Made by a program: the position numbers and the translations under genes | In this document: one piece after another, positions 1-9,471 of the stretch | Layout of the letters: the number at the start of each line of letters is the position of its first letter | Numbering within the stretch: the first letter of the stretch is position 1 | Notes under the pieces: model-generated | Database searches by the model: none | Told to the model about the DNA's origin: nothing | The model's input: only the letters and a program-made list of their open reading frames with translations | Source: Sphingobacteriales bacterium TSM_CSM | GTDB lineage: Bacteria; Bacteroidota; Bacteroidia; Chitinophagales; UBA2359 | Direction of reading: 5' to 3' | Length of the DNA: 33,652 nucleotides | NCBI GenBank assembly: GCA_002212725.1 | Contig: MTCR01000083.1 | Span: 1-33,652, forward strand

Positions 1-2
1 AG

Positions 3-3000
3 AACAACGAAACCATAGCCATTATAGGTTCTACTACCGGCATGCCGCTTACGGTGCAGCTCAATAAATCGAACTACAATGGCTACGGCATAAGTTGTAA
101 TGGTTCGGCAGATGGTTGGGTTGTTGCAATGCCGGCCGGTGGTTCACCGCCGTATAACCTGATATGGAACAATGGCCTTGGCGGAAATGGTGTGGTAACA
201 AACGACGGGTTAAATTCCGGAACATACAATGTAACAGTCAGCGACACGCAGGGATGTCTTGCCATTGCAACACCAATGACATTGAATGAGCCTTCGCAAC
301 TTATTTGTTCGGCAACCATTACCAACGCTACGTGCAGTGGTTTTAGCAATGGCAGCATCAGCATTTCGGCTTCGGGCGGGGTGCCACCCTACAGTTATTC
401 AATTGATGATGGTCCCGGAGGTTCTCAAACAAGCATTGTTCCTTCTTTCAGCAATCTGCCTCAAGGAACCTATACGGTTTCAGCAATTGATGCCAATGGT
501 TGTGTTTGTACAAAGGTATTGGTTATAGAAGACAACATACCACCTGTTGCGCTATGTAAACCCGCTACAGTTTCGTTAGGCGCATCGGGGACAGGTACCG
601 CAAGTGTACTTTCGGTAAACAACAACAGCACTGACAACTGTGGTATTATGTCCCTAACGTTAAGTCAGTCCTTATTTAACTGCTCTGAAGTTGGGGTTAA
701 TACCGAAACGCTTACGGTAACAGATACCAACGGAAACACAGCTACCTGCGCTGCACTTATTACAGTACAGGATAATATTGCGCCTGTTGCGATGTGTCAA
801 CCCGCAACGGTGCAATTGGGCGCAAGCGGTACGGCTACAGTTACTGCTGCGCAGATAAATAATGGTAGTACCGATAACTGTGGAATAGGTGTCTTGACCG
901 TTTCACCCTCTACTTTTACCTGTGCCAATACAGGCGTCAATACAGTAGTGCTAACCGTTACCGATGTTAACGGTAAAACAGCCTCTTGTAGCGCCAGCGT
1001 AACGGTGCAGGACAACGTAGCCCCGGTTGCCACCTGTAAAAATGCTACGGTATTCCTTAACGCTGCAGGCACTGCAACCGTAACTACAGCCCAGGTCAAT
1101 AACGGCACTGCCGATAACTGCGGAACGCTTACTTATTCTGTAAGCCCCGGCAATTTTACCTGTGCCAACCTGGGGAACAATACCGTAACCTTAACAGCAA
1201 CCGATGCAAGCGGTGTAACATCCAGTTGTACTGCTACCGTAACGGTTGCAGATAATATTGCCCCAAGCGCCTTGTGTAAAAATGCTACAGTAGTACTTAG
1301 TGCAACCGGAACGGGAACTTTAAACGTTTCACAAATTAACAACGGCAGTACCGATAATTGCGGCACAATTACCACCACCCTGAGCAAAACCAGCTTTAAC
1401 TGCAGCAATGCAGGATTTAACACCGTTACCATGACCGTAACCGATGGCAGCAACAATTCAGCCTCTTGTTCGGCAACCGTTACAGTAGTTGACAATGTGG
1501 CTCCTGTAGCATCCTGTAAAAATGCAACGGTTACATTGAGTGCTGCCGGAACAGCTACCTTAACACCCGTGCAGGTTAATAACGGCAGTTCAGATAACTG
1601 TGGCACGGTAAACCTTGTATCGGTAGCGCCAAACAGTTTCAGTTGCAGCAATATTGGCAACAATACGGTAACACTTACGGTAAACGACGGAAATGGCAAT
1701 ACGGCAACCTGTATGGCAACGGTAACCGTAACCGATAACATAGTTCCGACAGCTCTTTGCAAAAATGCCTCGGTAACTTTAAGTGCAACGGGCACTGCAA
1801 GTATAACAACTGCACAAATCAATAACGGCAGTACAGATAACTGCGGCACGGTGAGCGTGTCGCTCAATAATACCAACTTTACCTGTGCCAACATTGGCGC
1901 CAATACAGTTGTTTTAACGGCAACCGACGCATCGAATAATACGGCAACCTGTTCGGCAACGGTAACCGTAACCGACAACACAGCGCCTGTGGCGGTATGC
2001 CAAAACATAACGGTAACATTATCGGGTGGGGTGGCCACCGTTACCCCTGCACAGGTAAATGGCGGAAGTACCGATAACTGCGGTGTGGTAAACCTGGTTT
2101 CGGTAAGCCCCAATGCTTTCAATTGCAGCAACATTGGCAACAACACCGTTACGCTGAGCGTTAACGATGGAAAGGGCAATACGGCAAACTGCCAGGCAAC
2201 CGTTACAGTAGGACCGGCACTTGCAGCAACAGCCGGCAGCAACAGCCCGGTTTGTTTTGGTGGCACCATCAACCTTACTGCTTCGGGTGGGGTGTCTTAC
2301 AGTTGGAGTGGTCCGGGTTCGTTTACTTCAACGGCACAAAACCCGGTTAGAACCGGCGCATCCCTTACTATGGCCGGAACCTATACGGTAACGGTAACCA
2401 ATGCATCGGGGTGTTCTTCTGTTGCCAACACGGTTGTTTCGGTTGTTGGGTCAACAACGGCGAGCATTTCCGGCAACAACAGTTTTTGTACGGGCGGAAC
2501 CATCAACCTGACAGCGTCAAGCGGCACATCATACAGTTGGGCGGGTCCGAACGGGTTTGCCTCCACCAATGCCGGCATCAGTTTATCGCCTGTAACCGCA
2601 GCAATGGCAGGCACCTACACTGTTACGGTAAGCAATGGCGGCGGTTGTACGGCAAGCGCCAGCAAAACCATAACCGTAAGTGCATCGCCCACTGTAGTTG
2701 TATCGGGAAGCAGCAGTTTATGTGCAGGAAGCACCATTACGCTTACTGCCACCGGCGGTTCTACCTATGTTTGGTTAGGTCCCGATGGTTATACGGCTTC
2801 GGGTTCTACCATTACACGCAGTGCGTCAACGGTGGCAATGGGCGGAATATACACGGTAACAGTTACCAATGCAGCGGGCTGTACGGCAACGGCAACCCGA
2901 AATGTTACGGTAAACCCCTTGCCTGTGGCAACAGCCGGCAGCAACAGCCCGATTTGTGCAGGAAGCACAATAAATCTTACTGCATCGGGCGGAACGTCTT

Positions 3001-4199
3001 ACGCTTGGAGCGGGCCAAATCTGTTTAGTTCAACACTGCAAAATCCCATCAGAACCAATGCCACTACTTCCATGGCGGGTACCTACACGGTAACGGTAAC
3101 GGGTGCGGGTGGATGTACGGCAACAGCCAGTACTACTGTAACGGTAAACTCGCCCCCGACTTTGGCAACAGTCAGCGGATCGTCTGCACTTTGTGCAGGA
3201 GGTACCATAAATTTATTGGCCAGTGGCGGAACCGCTTATGTATGGAGTGGCCCCAACGGGTTTACCGGCACAGGCAGTTCTGTAAGCATAACCGGCGCTA
3301 CTACTGCGGCAAGCGGCATATATTATGTAACAGTTAGCAATGCTGCAGGATGTTCAACAGTAAAATCCCGAACAGTTACGGTAAATGCCAATCCTGTGGC
3401 AACAGCGGGTAGCAACAGTCCTGTTTGTGCAGGGAATAATTTAAACCTTACTTCATCGGGCGGAACATCTTACTCCTGGAATGGTCCAAACGGATACAGC
3501 GCAAGCATTCAAAATCCGGTAAGAACCGGCTCCACAACTGCCATGAGCGGAATTTACACCGTAACTGTAACCGGTACTGGAGGTTGTACGGCTACAGCCA
3601 ATACATCGGTATCTGTTACAACCTGTGGTGGGTCGGCTTTGGTAGTGCAAAGCTACTCCATAACACAAAACAGCAGCACCACCTCGCTTGGAAATGGCTC
3701 TGTAACGCTTAACGTAACAGGCGGTGTACCTTGTTCGGGCACATCGGCCTATAATTATGCCTGGTCACCTGCAACAGGAATACTCACTGCTACCGGAACT
3801 ACTGCAACCTACAGTTACCTGATAGGCGGCACCTATACCGTAACCATTACCGATTGTGGCGGCAACAGCATAGTACAAACCTATGTTGTGCCCGAAACAA
3901 GCAGAGGATTCGGGTTTAAAACAGATGAGTCGCCGTTTGACGGCTTATCTGCCGCGCCCAACCCCACCAGTGGTTATGCCAATGTTTCATTTACAAGTCT
4001 GAAAGCCGAAGAGATGAAATTGTCGGTTTATACTACCGAAGGAAAAGCGGTAATGGAGTTGTTTAACAGCATGACCGAGCCTGATGTTGAATATAATTAC
4101 CTGTTAGATACCAACCCGCTTCCCCCCGGCATTTATTATTTGGTGTTAGAATCGGCAAGCGGCGCTAAAGATCAGTTGCGCCTGATGGTGGTACGGTAA
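3..4199 (+). CDS. Giant secreted adhesin-like protein with T9SS sorting domain (5' end outside window)
   Basis: The frame is open from the first complete codon (position 3), so the true start lies upstream; the ATG at 42 is internal, not a start. Numbering residues from that ATG, two SprB-like repeats fill about 8-160 (Cys, GGxPPY and GTYNVTVSD-type signatures). Seven HYR-like units of about 80 residues follow (164-723), then six Ig/PKD-like units of about 78 residues (724-1194), a further SprB-like unit (about 1195-1285) and a type A sorting domain (about 1300-1385, with APNPTSG and PPGIYYL motifs, ending in VR). Known biology: this C-terminal domain directs export through the outer-membrane type IX secretion system and is cleaved off. 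SprB repeats come from the gliding adhesin of Flavobacterium. Role in surface adhesion is inferred from architecture; no catalytic domain is visible. Long antisense ORFs here are by-products of the repetitive codons. Confidence 0.9.
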   Translation, partial: NNETIAIIGSTTGMPLTVQLNKSNYNGYGISCNGSADGWVVAMPAGGSPPYNLIWNNGLGGNGVVTNDGLNSGTYNVTVSDTQGCLAIATPMTLNEPSQLICSATITNATCSGFSNGSISISASGGVPPYSYSIDDGPGGSQTSIVPSFSNLPQGTYTVSAIDANGCVCTKVLVIEDNIPPVALCKPATVSLGASGTGTASVLSVNNNSTDNCGIMSLTLSQSLFNCSEVGVNTETLTVTDTNGNTATCAALITVQDNIAPVAMCQPATVQLGASGTATVTAAQINNGSTDNCGIGVLTVSPSTFTCANTGVNTVVLTVTDVNGKTASCSASVTVQDNVAPVATCKNATVFLNAAGTATVTTAQVNNGTADNCGTLTYSVSPGNFTCANLGNNTVTLTATDASGVTSSCTATVTVADNIAPSALCKNATVVLSATGTGTLNVSQINNGSTDNCGTITTTLSKTSFNCSNAGFNTVTMTVTDGSNNSASCSATVTVVDNVAPVASCKNATVTLSAAGTATLTPVQVNNGSSDNCGTVNLVSVAPNSFSCSNIGNNTVTLTVNDGNGNTATCMATVTVTDNIVPTALCKNASVTLSATGTASITTAQINNGSTDNCGTVSVSLNNTNFTCANIGANTVVLTATDASNNTATCSATVTVTDNTAPVAVCQNITVTLSGGVATVTPAQVNGGSTDNCGVVNLVSVSPNAFNCSNIGNNTVTLSVNDGKGNTANCQATVTVGPALAATAGSNSPVCFGGTINLTASGGVSYSWSGPGSFTSTAQNPVRTGASLTMAGTYTVTVTNASGCSSVANTVVSVVGSTTASISGNNSFCTGGTINLTASSGTSYSWAGPNGFASTNAGISLSPVTAAMAGTYTVTVSNGGGCTASASKTITVSASPTVVVSGSSSLCAGSTITLTATGGSTYVWLGPDGYTASGSTITRSASTVAMGGIYTVTVTNAAGCTATATRNVTVNPLPVATAGSNSPICAGSTINLTASGGTSYAWSGPNLFSSTLQNPIRTNATTSMAGTYTVTVTGAGGCTATASTTVTVNSPPTLATVSGSSALCAGGTINLLASGGTAYVWSGPNGFTGTGSSVSITGATTAASGIYYVTVSNAAGCSTVKSRTVTVNANPVATAGSNSPVCAGNNLNLTSSGGTSYSWNGPNGYSASIQNPVRTGSTTAMSGIYTVTVTGTGGCTATANTSVSVTTCGGSALVVQSYSITQNSSTTSLGNGSVTLNVTGGVPCSGTSAYNYAWSPATGILTATGTTATYSYLIGGTYTVTITDCGGNSIVQTYVVPETSRGFGFKTDESPFDGLSAAPNPTSGYANVSFTSLKAEEMKLSVYTTEGKAVMELFNSMTEPDVEYNYLLDTNPLPPGIYYLVLESASGAKDQLRLMVVR
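531..2210 (+). repeat. Seven-unit, 240-bp coding repeat array (HYR-like domains)
   Basis: Units begin at 531, 771, 1011, 1251, 1491, 1734 and 1974, each opening with a DN(I/V/T)xP signature. Spacing is 240 bp except for one 243-bp unit. Each unit repeats NNGS(T/S)DNCG and keeps four cysteines: one after the opening, one in DNCG, one in the F-x-C segment and one near the end. The units differ at many bases, so the duplication is not recent. The array is part of the first gene. Confidence 0.9.
2211..3623 (+). repeat. Six-unit, about 235-bp coding repeat array (Ig/PKD-like domains)
   Basis: Six consecutive beta-sandwich units follow the HYR array in frame. Each carries an SP(V/I)C- or SxxLCAG-type start, an SYSW(S/A)GP-type tryptophan motif, a (G)TYTVTV strand and a GCT(A)-type second cysteine. 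This is the usual stalk architecture of T9SS-exported surface proteins; two cysteines per unit could form one disulfide each (inference). Confidence 0.85.
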
Positions 4200-4332
4200 A
4201 ACGCAGTAACCGGAGCAAGTCCTCTTATGCTTTTTACCACAACGCCCTGTGCCTGTACTGCAGCAGCACAAATAACTGCTCTTTGCGGGTAAACAGGGTT
4301 TAAATTGCGGTAAAATGGTTGATGTAACAGAC

Positions 4333-4358
4333 TAATCGGGTGTAATTTTACCCGATTA
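4333..4358. terminator. Hairpin after the adhesin gene, possible terminator
   Basis: A perfect 9-bp inverted repeat (taatcgggt/acccgatta, 8-nt loop) lies 133 bp after the adhesin stop and directly before the next promoter. There is no clear U-tract after it, so termination is only suggested. Confidence 0.4.
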
Positions 4359-4359
4359 A

Positions 4360-4390
4360 TTGGGAGCAACCTAAAATAATCCTATATTTG
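4360..4390 (+). promoter_or_regulatory. Bacteroidota-type promoter of the PAP2 gene
   Basis: TTG at 4360-4362, a 20-bp spacer and TATATTTG at 4383-4390 match the TTG/TAnnTTTG (-33/-7) consensus of this phylum exactly. The predicted start of transcription is near 4397, giving a leader of about 94 nt. Confidence 0.65.
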
Positions 4391-4490
4391 AGGTAAAATA
4401 CGCAATTGGCTTGCGGTATGATGGCACGCATAACCCGCCAACGCCATTGCGCTATTTCCTCATTTATACCTGCTTTTCAATGTTTGTACT

Positions 4491-5069
4491 ATGCTTGAAC
4501 AATTGCTGCAACTGGATTTTGCGCTGTTTCAACTTTTAAATGAACAGTGGCATAACGGCTTTTTTGATGCCGTATTGCCCTTTTGGCGCAGCCAGTATTT
4601 TTGGGGGCCGCTATACCTGTTTTTCATGGTATTTATGTTGTATCATTATCACCCAAAAACTGTTTTGGGAATTAGCGCTTTTTTACTGCTCACGTTTTTT
4701 TTGAGTGACCAACTGAGTGCAGGGGTTATTAAGAATTTGATACCCAGACTGCGCCCTTGCCGCACCCCCGAACTGGCAGAAACGGTAAGACTTCTTGTGC
4801 CATGTGGCAGTGGTAAAAGTTTTGTATCGGCACATGCCACCAATCATTTTGCTATTGCCGTTTATGTCGGGCTTATGTTCAGGCATCAATTTAAGTGGCT
4901 TTTACCGGTATTGCTGGTTTGGGCTGCCAGCATTGCTTATGCACAGGTGTATGTTGGCTTGCATTTTCCGGCAGATGTGCTTGGGGGCGCTGTTTTGGGC
5001 ATGGTAATAGGAGGGCTTGTGGGCAGGTTTGCCAAAGCATGGCTTGGGAAGAGAGGCATTAATTTCTGA
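4491..5069 (+). CDS. PAP2-family membrane phosphatase
   Basis: A 192-aa integral membrane protein with about five hydrophobic segments. It carries the three PAP2 superfamily motifs: KNLIPRLRP (KX6RP, about residues 81-89), a SFVSAHATNHFA segment standing for the PSGH motif (about 110-121), and VYVGLHFPADVLGG for the SRX5HX3D motif (about 152-165). Family members dephosphorylate lipid phosphates such as undecaprenyl diphosphate or phosphatidic acid at the membrane surface; the substrate here is not determinable. The Arg of the third motif is replaced by Gln (AQVYVGLH), while the catalytic His and Asp are kept. The gene stands alone, behind its own promoter and a 100-nt leader. Confidence 0.85.
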   Translation: MLEQLLQLDFALFQLLNEQWHNGFFDAVLPFWRSQYFWGPLYLFFMVFMLYHYHPKTVLGISAFLLLTFFLSDQLSAGVIKNLIPRLRPCRTPELAETVRLLVPCGSGKSFVSAHATNHFAIAVYVGLMFRHQFKWLLPVLLVWAASIAYAQVYVGLHFPADVLGGAVLGMVIGGLVGRFAKAWLGKRGINF

Positions 5070-5260
5070 AACAGCCGGTTTGCTATATTTTTTGCAGGTC
5101 ATTTTATTCGGGCAAGCATCGGCACTTTCTTGGTTTGTTAACAATGCTATTGCCCGAAAAAGCCATTGTATAAATAAAATATGCCTGAAACCCTCGCCAA
5201 CCCGAAGGCTAAACATATTAACTCCTGTTAAAAATAATTGATAGTTTACCAATGTTGAAA

Positions 5261-5289
5261 TTGCTTTTAACAGAAAAATGGTAACTTTG
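5261..5289 (+). promoter_or_regulatory. Bacteroidota-type promoter of the TonB-dependent receptor gene
   Basis: TTG at 5261-5263, an 18-bp spacer and TAACTTTG at 5282-5289 match the -33/-7 consensus. The predicted transcription start near 5296 leaves a leader of about 40 nt before the ATG at 5336. Confidence 0.65.
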
Positions 5290-5335
5290 TCATGTTATTA
5301 AGCCAATTCCCACACTCATTATATCAAGCTACTGT

Positions 5336-7642
5336 ATGAAACAGATTTTGCCACTACTGACAGGCGCATTATTATTGTGCTGCTCTATTATATTTGCCCA
5401 GCAAAACACCGCTACCATTACCGGCGTAATTACCGATGAGCAAAGCGGCGAAACGTTGGTTGGTGCCAGTGTTCAAAACGAACAATCCAGAAACGGAACC
5501 ATTACCGATATAGACGGACGGTACACTATAACGCTATCTGCCGGAAAACACGTAATTCACTTTAGCTATGTTGGTTATAAAGAGTTGACAAGGCATGTAG
5601 TGCTGGCTCCCGGAACTACAATTACCCTGAACATAGCATTGGGAGAACGCAAAACCGACCTTGATGCGGTTGTGGTAAGTGCAAGTCAATATAAAAAGCG
5701 GCTTGCGGAAGAAACGGTTTCCATTGATGTAATAAAAAATTACGTAATTGAGAACACTAATGTTCGCGATTTGGCCGAAGCAGTAGCCAAAGTGCCCGGG
5801 GTAAACATTGTTGACGGACAGGCCAGCATACGGGGCGGCAGCGGCTATGCCTACGGCACAGGAACCCGCGTGCAGGTGTTGGTAGATGATATGCCATTGG
5901 TAACCGGCGATTATGGAGAAGTGCGGTGGGATTTTATTCCGATGGAAAATGCCGAACAGATTGAAGTGCTGAAAGGTGCAGCATCGGTGGTTTATGGTTC
6001 ATCGGCTTTAAACGGGGTCATAAATGTTCGTACCGGATTTGCCAAATCAAAACCCGAAACCCGCCTTACCATGTACCAAGGTTTTTATTTCAACCCCCGG
6101 AATGAACGTGCAAAATGGTGGAGTGGGGTAGAGCAACCTAATTTTACCGGCGTTATTTTCTCGCACCGCGAAAAAAAGGGACAATGGGATTTTGTGGCCG
6201 GGGTAAACGGCAGTATATTGGAAAGTTATCAGCGAGAGGGCGATACCAAGCAAATGCGCATTAACTTAAAAACCCGGTACCGCCACCCGCACAACGACGG
6301 GTTAACTATGGGTATTAATGCCAATACCATGTTTCAAAAATATGGACGTGTGTTTATTTGGGAAGATGCCGACTCGGCTGCCTATTTTGCCTTTGGCGGC
6401 GAAGCCTATGACCAATACTCCCTCATGAATATTGACCCATACCTGAACTATATTACCAAAAACGGACTTACACACCGGGTAAAAACCCGATACTACCGCG
6501 TTACCCGTTACAACAAACACATGGAACCCACCACCGTTTCCAACACCTTGTTTGGCGAATATCAGGTACAAAAAAATTTCCACTTCGGAATGGTGCTCAC
6601 CGGCGGTATGTCCGGAACTTTTTTCAGGGGTTACAGCAATATATATGAAGACGAAGACCTTAGAATTAATACCTACGGATTGGCGGCCTATTTGCAGGCT
6701 GAACAAAAGTTAGGCAAACTGAGCATCGTGGGCGGGCTTCGGTACGAAAGCAATACGGTTGATGTGCTGCTCGATTCGCTGCAAACCAACGTGCCGATTG
6801 TGTTCAGGCTGGGGGTAAACTATGAGGTGGGTAAAAATACCTTTTTGCGCTCTTCTTTCGGGCAGGGATACCGTACACCCAACCTGGTAGAACGCTTTAT
6901 ACAAGACGATTTGGAAGGCGTACTCAACATATTTCCCAACCCGCAACTGCTGCCCGAACAAGGCTGGAATGCCGAATTGGGACTTAAACAGGGCGTTAAA
7001 TTCGGAAACTGGCTCGGCTCATTTGACGTGGTGTTGTTTTGGACAGAATATCAAAACATGACCGAATTTGTGCTGACCAATCTGAATGGTAAAATTGGGT
7101 TCCAAACACAAAATACCGGAAATACCCGGATTGCCGGATGGGAAATTTCGGGTAGCGGCGACGGGAAACTTGGCAGAGTGCCATTCCGCTTTTGGGGAGG
7201 ATACACCTTTAATTACCCCGGCGATTTGGAATCAGATACCACGCAGCGAAAAATCGGTACCTACCTCAGCAATTTAATTCAAAGCGTATCGGGGGTTGAC
7301 TCACTGCAAAACAGTATTCTCCGCTACCGATTCCGCAACACTGCCCGCCTCGATGCAGAAACCGACGTAAAACGCTTTACCCTTGGCTACAGCCTTACCT
7401 ATAACAGCTTTATAGATAAAATAGACAACGTGTTCAACGTGTTTATTCAAGGACTTGAGCAATTCAGGCAGGAGCACGATAAGGGAATTTGGGTTTCTGA
7501 TGCGCGGATTTCATACCGCATAGATGATAATTCGAGTGTGGCACTCATAGGAAAAAATATTTTTAACCTCGAATATGCCCTGCGGCCGGGGTTAATGGAT
7601 GCCCCCGCAAATATTACCCTCCAATACAAAATTAAGTTGTAA
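5336..7642 (+). CDS. TonB-dependent outer-membrane receptor
   Basis: This 768-aa protein has a signal peptide (about 1-21, ending IIFAQ) and a carboxypeptidase-regulatory-like beta domain (about 25-105, with TITGVITDEQSGETLVGASV and DIDGRYTI signatures). A plug domain follows (about 120-235, with AVAKVPGVNI, SIRGGSGY, VLVDD and IEVLKGAASVVYGSSALNGVINV), then a beta barrel of about 500 residues ending LQYKIKL. Such receptors take up siderophores, cobalamin, sugars or metals using TonB energy; the substrate is not evident. No SusD-like partner is adjacent, so this is not a typical polysaccharide-utilisation SusC pair. The final residue is Leu rather than the usual aromatic. It starts 40 nt after a good promoter and ends 78 bp before the next gene. 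Confidence 0.93.
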   Translation: MKQILPLLTGALLLCCSIIFAQQNTATITGVITDEQSGETLVGASVQNEQSRNGTITDIDGRYTITLSAGKHVIHFSYVGYKELTRHVVLAPGTTITLNIALGERKTDLDAVVVSASQYKKRLAEETVSIDVIKNYVIENTNVRDLAEAVAKVPGVNIVDGQASIRGGSGYAYGTGTRVQVLVDDMPLVTGDYGEVRWDFIPMENAEQIEVLKGAASVVYGSSALNGVINVRTGFAKSKPETRLTMYQGFYFNPRNERAKWWSGVEQPNFTGVIFSHREKKGQWDFVAGVNGSILESYQREGDTKQMRINLKTRYRHPHNDGLTMGINANTMFQKYGRVFIWEDADSAAYFAFGGEAYDQYSLMNIDPYLNYITKNGLTHRVKTRYYRVTRYNKHMEPTTVSNTLFGEYQVQKNFHFGMVLTGGMSGTFFRGYSNIYEDEDLRINTYGLAAYLQAEQKLGKLSIVGGLRYESNTVDVLLDSLQTNVPIVFRLGVNYEVGKNTFLRSSFGQGYRTPNLVERFIQDDLEGVLNIFPNPQLLPEQGWNAELGLKQGVKFGNWLGSFDVVLFWTEYQNMTEFVLTNLNGKIGFQTQNTGNTRIAGWEISGSGDGKLGRVPFRFWGGYTFNYPGDLESDTTQRKIGTYLSNLIQSVSGVDSLQNSILRYRFRNTARLDAETDVKRFTLGYSLTYNSFIDKIDNVFNVFIQGLEQFRQEHDKGIWVSDARISYRIDDNSSVALIGKNIFNLEYALRPGLMDAPANITLQYKIKL

Positions 7643-7720
7643 TTGGTTGCAAAGGGTATTAATTCAGTATTATTTATTATTTTGTTGCCCGTATATTGTT
7701 TACGGTTAAATTTATTTGTT

Positions 7721-9445
7721 ATGCGCACAAAAACACAACAAATTTGTACCATTATTGCCTGTTTGCTGGCAAGTTATTATCTGCAGGCCGAAGGCACACT
7801 TGACCGCATAAGCACCTCCGTATTTCAGGCACAATGTGCCAATGCAGGATGCCATACGGGTTCAAGCCCTGCCGCAGGGCTTAACCTTCAAACCACCGGC
7901 GCAACGCTTCGAAACAGTTTGTATAATGTAAACTCATCAAATGCAGTTTCGCAGGCTGCCGGTAACATGGTGGTTTTTCCCGGACACCCTTACCGGAGCA
8001 AATTGTTTTTGCTTATAAACAACGGACTTGCTGCCGATGCGGTGTTATTACCCGATGAAGACCCCGGCAACATTCATGCTTCATTGAACCTGAGCGATTT
8101 GGATAAGGAACTCATCCGGCAATGGATTCTTTTCGACTCGCCCGTTAGCGGCGAAGCAGTTTCGCACAGTATGCTCGAAACTTTTTATGGCGGAAACGGC
8201 ATTTGGGCAACCGACCCCGCCGCACCCCCTGCCAAGCCTGCTCCCGGCGAAGGATTTCAGATACATCTTGGACCTATTTTTCTGCCCCCGTGGGAGGGCG
8301 CCGACCAACCCGATGAAGAGTATCACTACAAATATGCCACCCTGTTGCCCGAAAATATTGAAATAACCCGCCTCGAAGGCAATATAGGCAGTTCGCACCA
8401 CATGATATTGTACCGCTATAACAATACCGCCAATGCCGCTACTTTGCCCTATGGGTTGCAACAAACCGGCATGACCGGCGGCAGGTCTATGGTAGCAGCT
8501 TTCGGGCAGTCTTCAACAGTTGATTTGCCGGGCGGCACCGCATTTAAATGGTACGAAGGCAGTTTTATTGATGTCAATACGCATGTGGTAAATTATTCGC
8601 CTACTGCTGTACTTGCCACCGATGTGTTTATAAATGTTTATACCCAACCTTTTGGAACAGCAGCACAGGAAATGAAAACCACACTGCTCATAAACCCCGC
8701 CATATTTATTTTATACAACAACGGCGTTCAGACTTTTACCGACGATGTGAGAAATGTAGCCGGCTTACCCGCTACTTATTATGTTTGGAAAATGAGTTCG
8801 CACACACACCGGCACGGACAAAGCTTTAATGTTTGGCGCCGAAATGCTGATGGCGCGAAAGGAGAGCACCTGTATAATGCCAACAAATACAACGGCATAC
8901 CCGAATGCGAAGAAATTGGCTATGATTATCAGCATCCGCCGGCCCGCACTTTTGAAAACTACCTGCCCGTTGTTAACTCCGAAGGGTTAATTCAGGAAGC
9001 TACCTTTATTAATAACGATGTGCAACCCTGGATTACCTGGGGTGAAACGGTAAACGATGAAATGATGATTACCGGTATTTTTTACCTCGATAACGTGACC
9101 GGTGTAGAACCGCCCGATGGCTCGGTTTGCTTTGCCGATGAAATTAACACAGGGCTTAACCTAAACCCCTCTGCCTCGCCCCTGCAGCTAAGTGCTGCTA
9201 TTGCACCCAACCCTGCTCAGGGTATAGCGCAGTTGCACCTGACATCGGCCGGGCATACTACTGCCAACTTTGTATTAACCGACCTTGCCGGCCGGGAGTT
9301 GCTGCACATTAACCACATTCAACTTCAGGAGCAACAACCCGAGGTGCGGTTGTTAGACCTCAACGGATTAGCTGCCGGCATGTATCTTTACCGCGTAACC
9401 GGCTCAAACGGGCTTGGCACTTCGGGCAAGTTGCTGGTAAAATAA
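7721..9445 (+). CDS. Secreted copper type II monooxygenase-like protein (PHM/DBH fold) with T9SS domain
   Basis: The ATG at 7721 begins a normal signal peptide; the frame could extend back to a TTG at 7643, but that would put hydrophobic residues ahead of it. The 574-aa product has a cytochrome-like segment with C39-ANAG-C44-H45 (a CX4CH motif), a region at about 175-460 resembling peptidylglycine/dopamine monooxygenases, and a T9SS type A domain (about 495-574, with APNP and GLAAGMYLYRV, ending LLVK). Candidate copper ligands match the family order: HHM (H226, H227), THVVNY (H288), HTH (H361, H363) and NDEMM (M448 or M449). Family members hydroxylate C-H bonds using two coppers, O2 and a reductant; the substrate here is unknown and exported location is inferred from the sorting domain. 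It ends before a strong terminator. Confidence 0.8.
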   Translation: MRTKTQQICTIIACLLASYYLQAEGTLDRISTSVFQAQCANAGCHTGSSPAAGLNLQTTGATLRNSLYNVNSSNAVSQAAGNMVVFPGHPYRSKLFLLINNGLAADAVLLPDEDPGNIHASLNLSDLDKELIRQWILFDSPVSGEAVSHSMLETFYGGNGIWATDPAAPPAKPAPGEGFQIHLGPIFLPPWEGADQPDEEYHYKYATLLPENIEITRLEGNIGSSHHMILYRYNNTANAATLPYGLQQTGMTGGRSMVAAFGQSSTVDLPGGTAFKWYEGSFIDVNTHVVNYSPTAVLATDVFINVYTQPFGTAAQEMKTTLLINPAIFILYNNGVQTFTDDVRNVAGLPATYYVWKMSSHTHRHGQSFNVWRRNADGAKGEHLYNANKYNGIPECEEIGYDYQHPPARTFENYLPVVNSEGLIQEATFINNDVQPWITWGETVNDEMMITGIFYLDNVTGVEPPDGSVCFADEINTGLNLNPSASPLQLSAAIAPNPAQGIAQLHLTSAGHTTANFVLTDLAGRELLHINHIQLQEQQPEVRLLDLNGLAAGMYLYRVTGSNGLGTSGKLLVK

Positions 9446-9471
9446 CGCACAATACAACAGTCAAAAAGCAA

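Noticed and set aside
797-2272. Long antisense ORFs (103 and 379 aa) opposite the adhesin repeats
   Set aside because: They mirror the repetitive, stop-poor codons of the plus-strand repeats; the plus frame has clear domains and a sorting signal, while the antisense translation has no fold signature.
5336-7642. SusC-type polysaccharide-utilisation locus
   Set aside because: The receptor is shorter than typical SusC proteins, and no SusD-like lipoprotein or glycoside hydrolase is adjacent.
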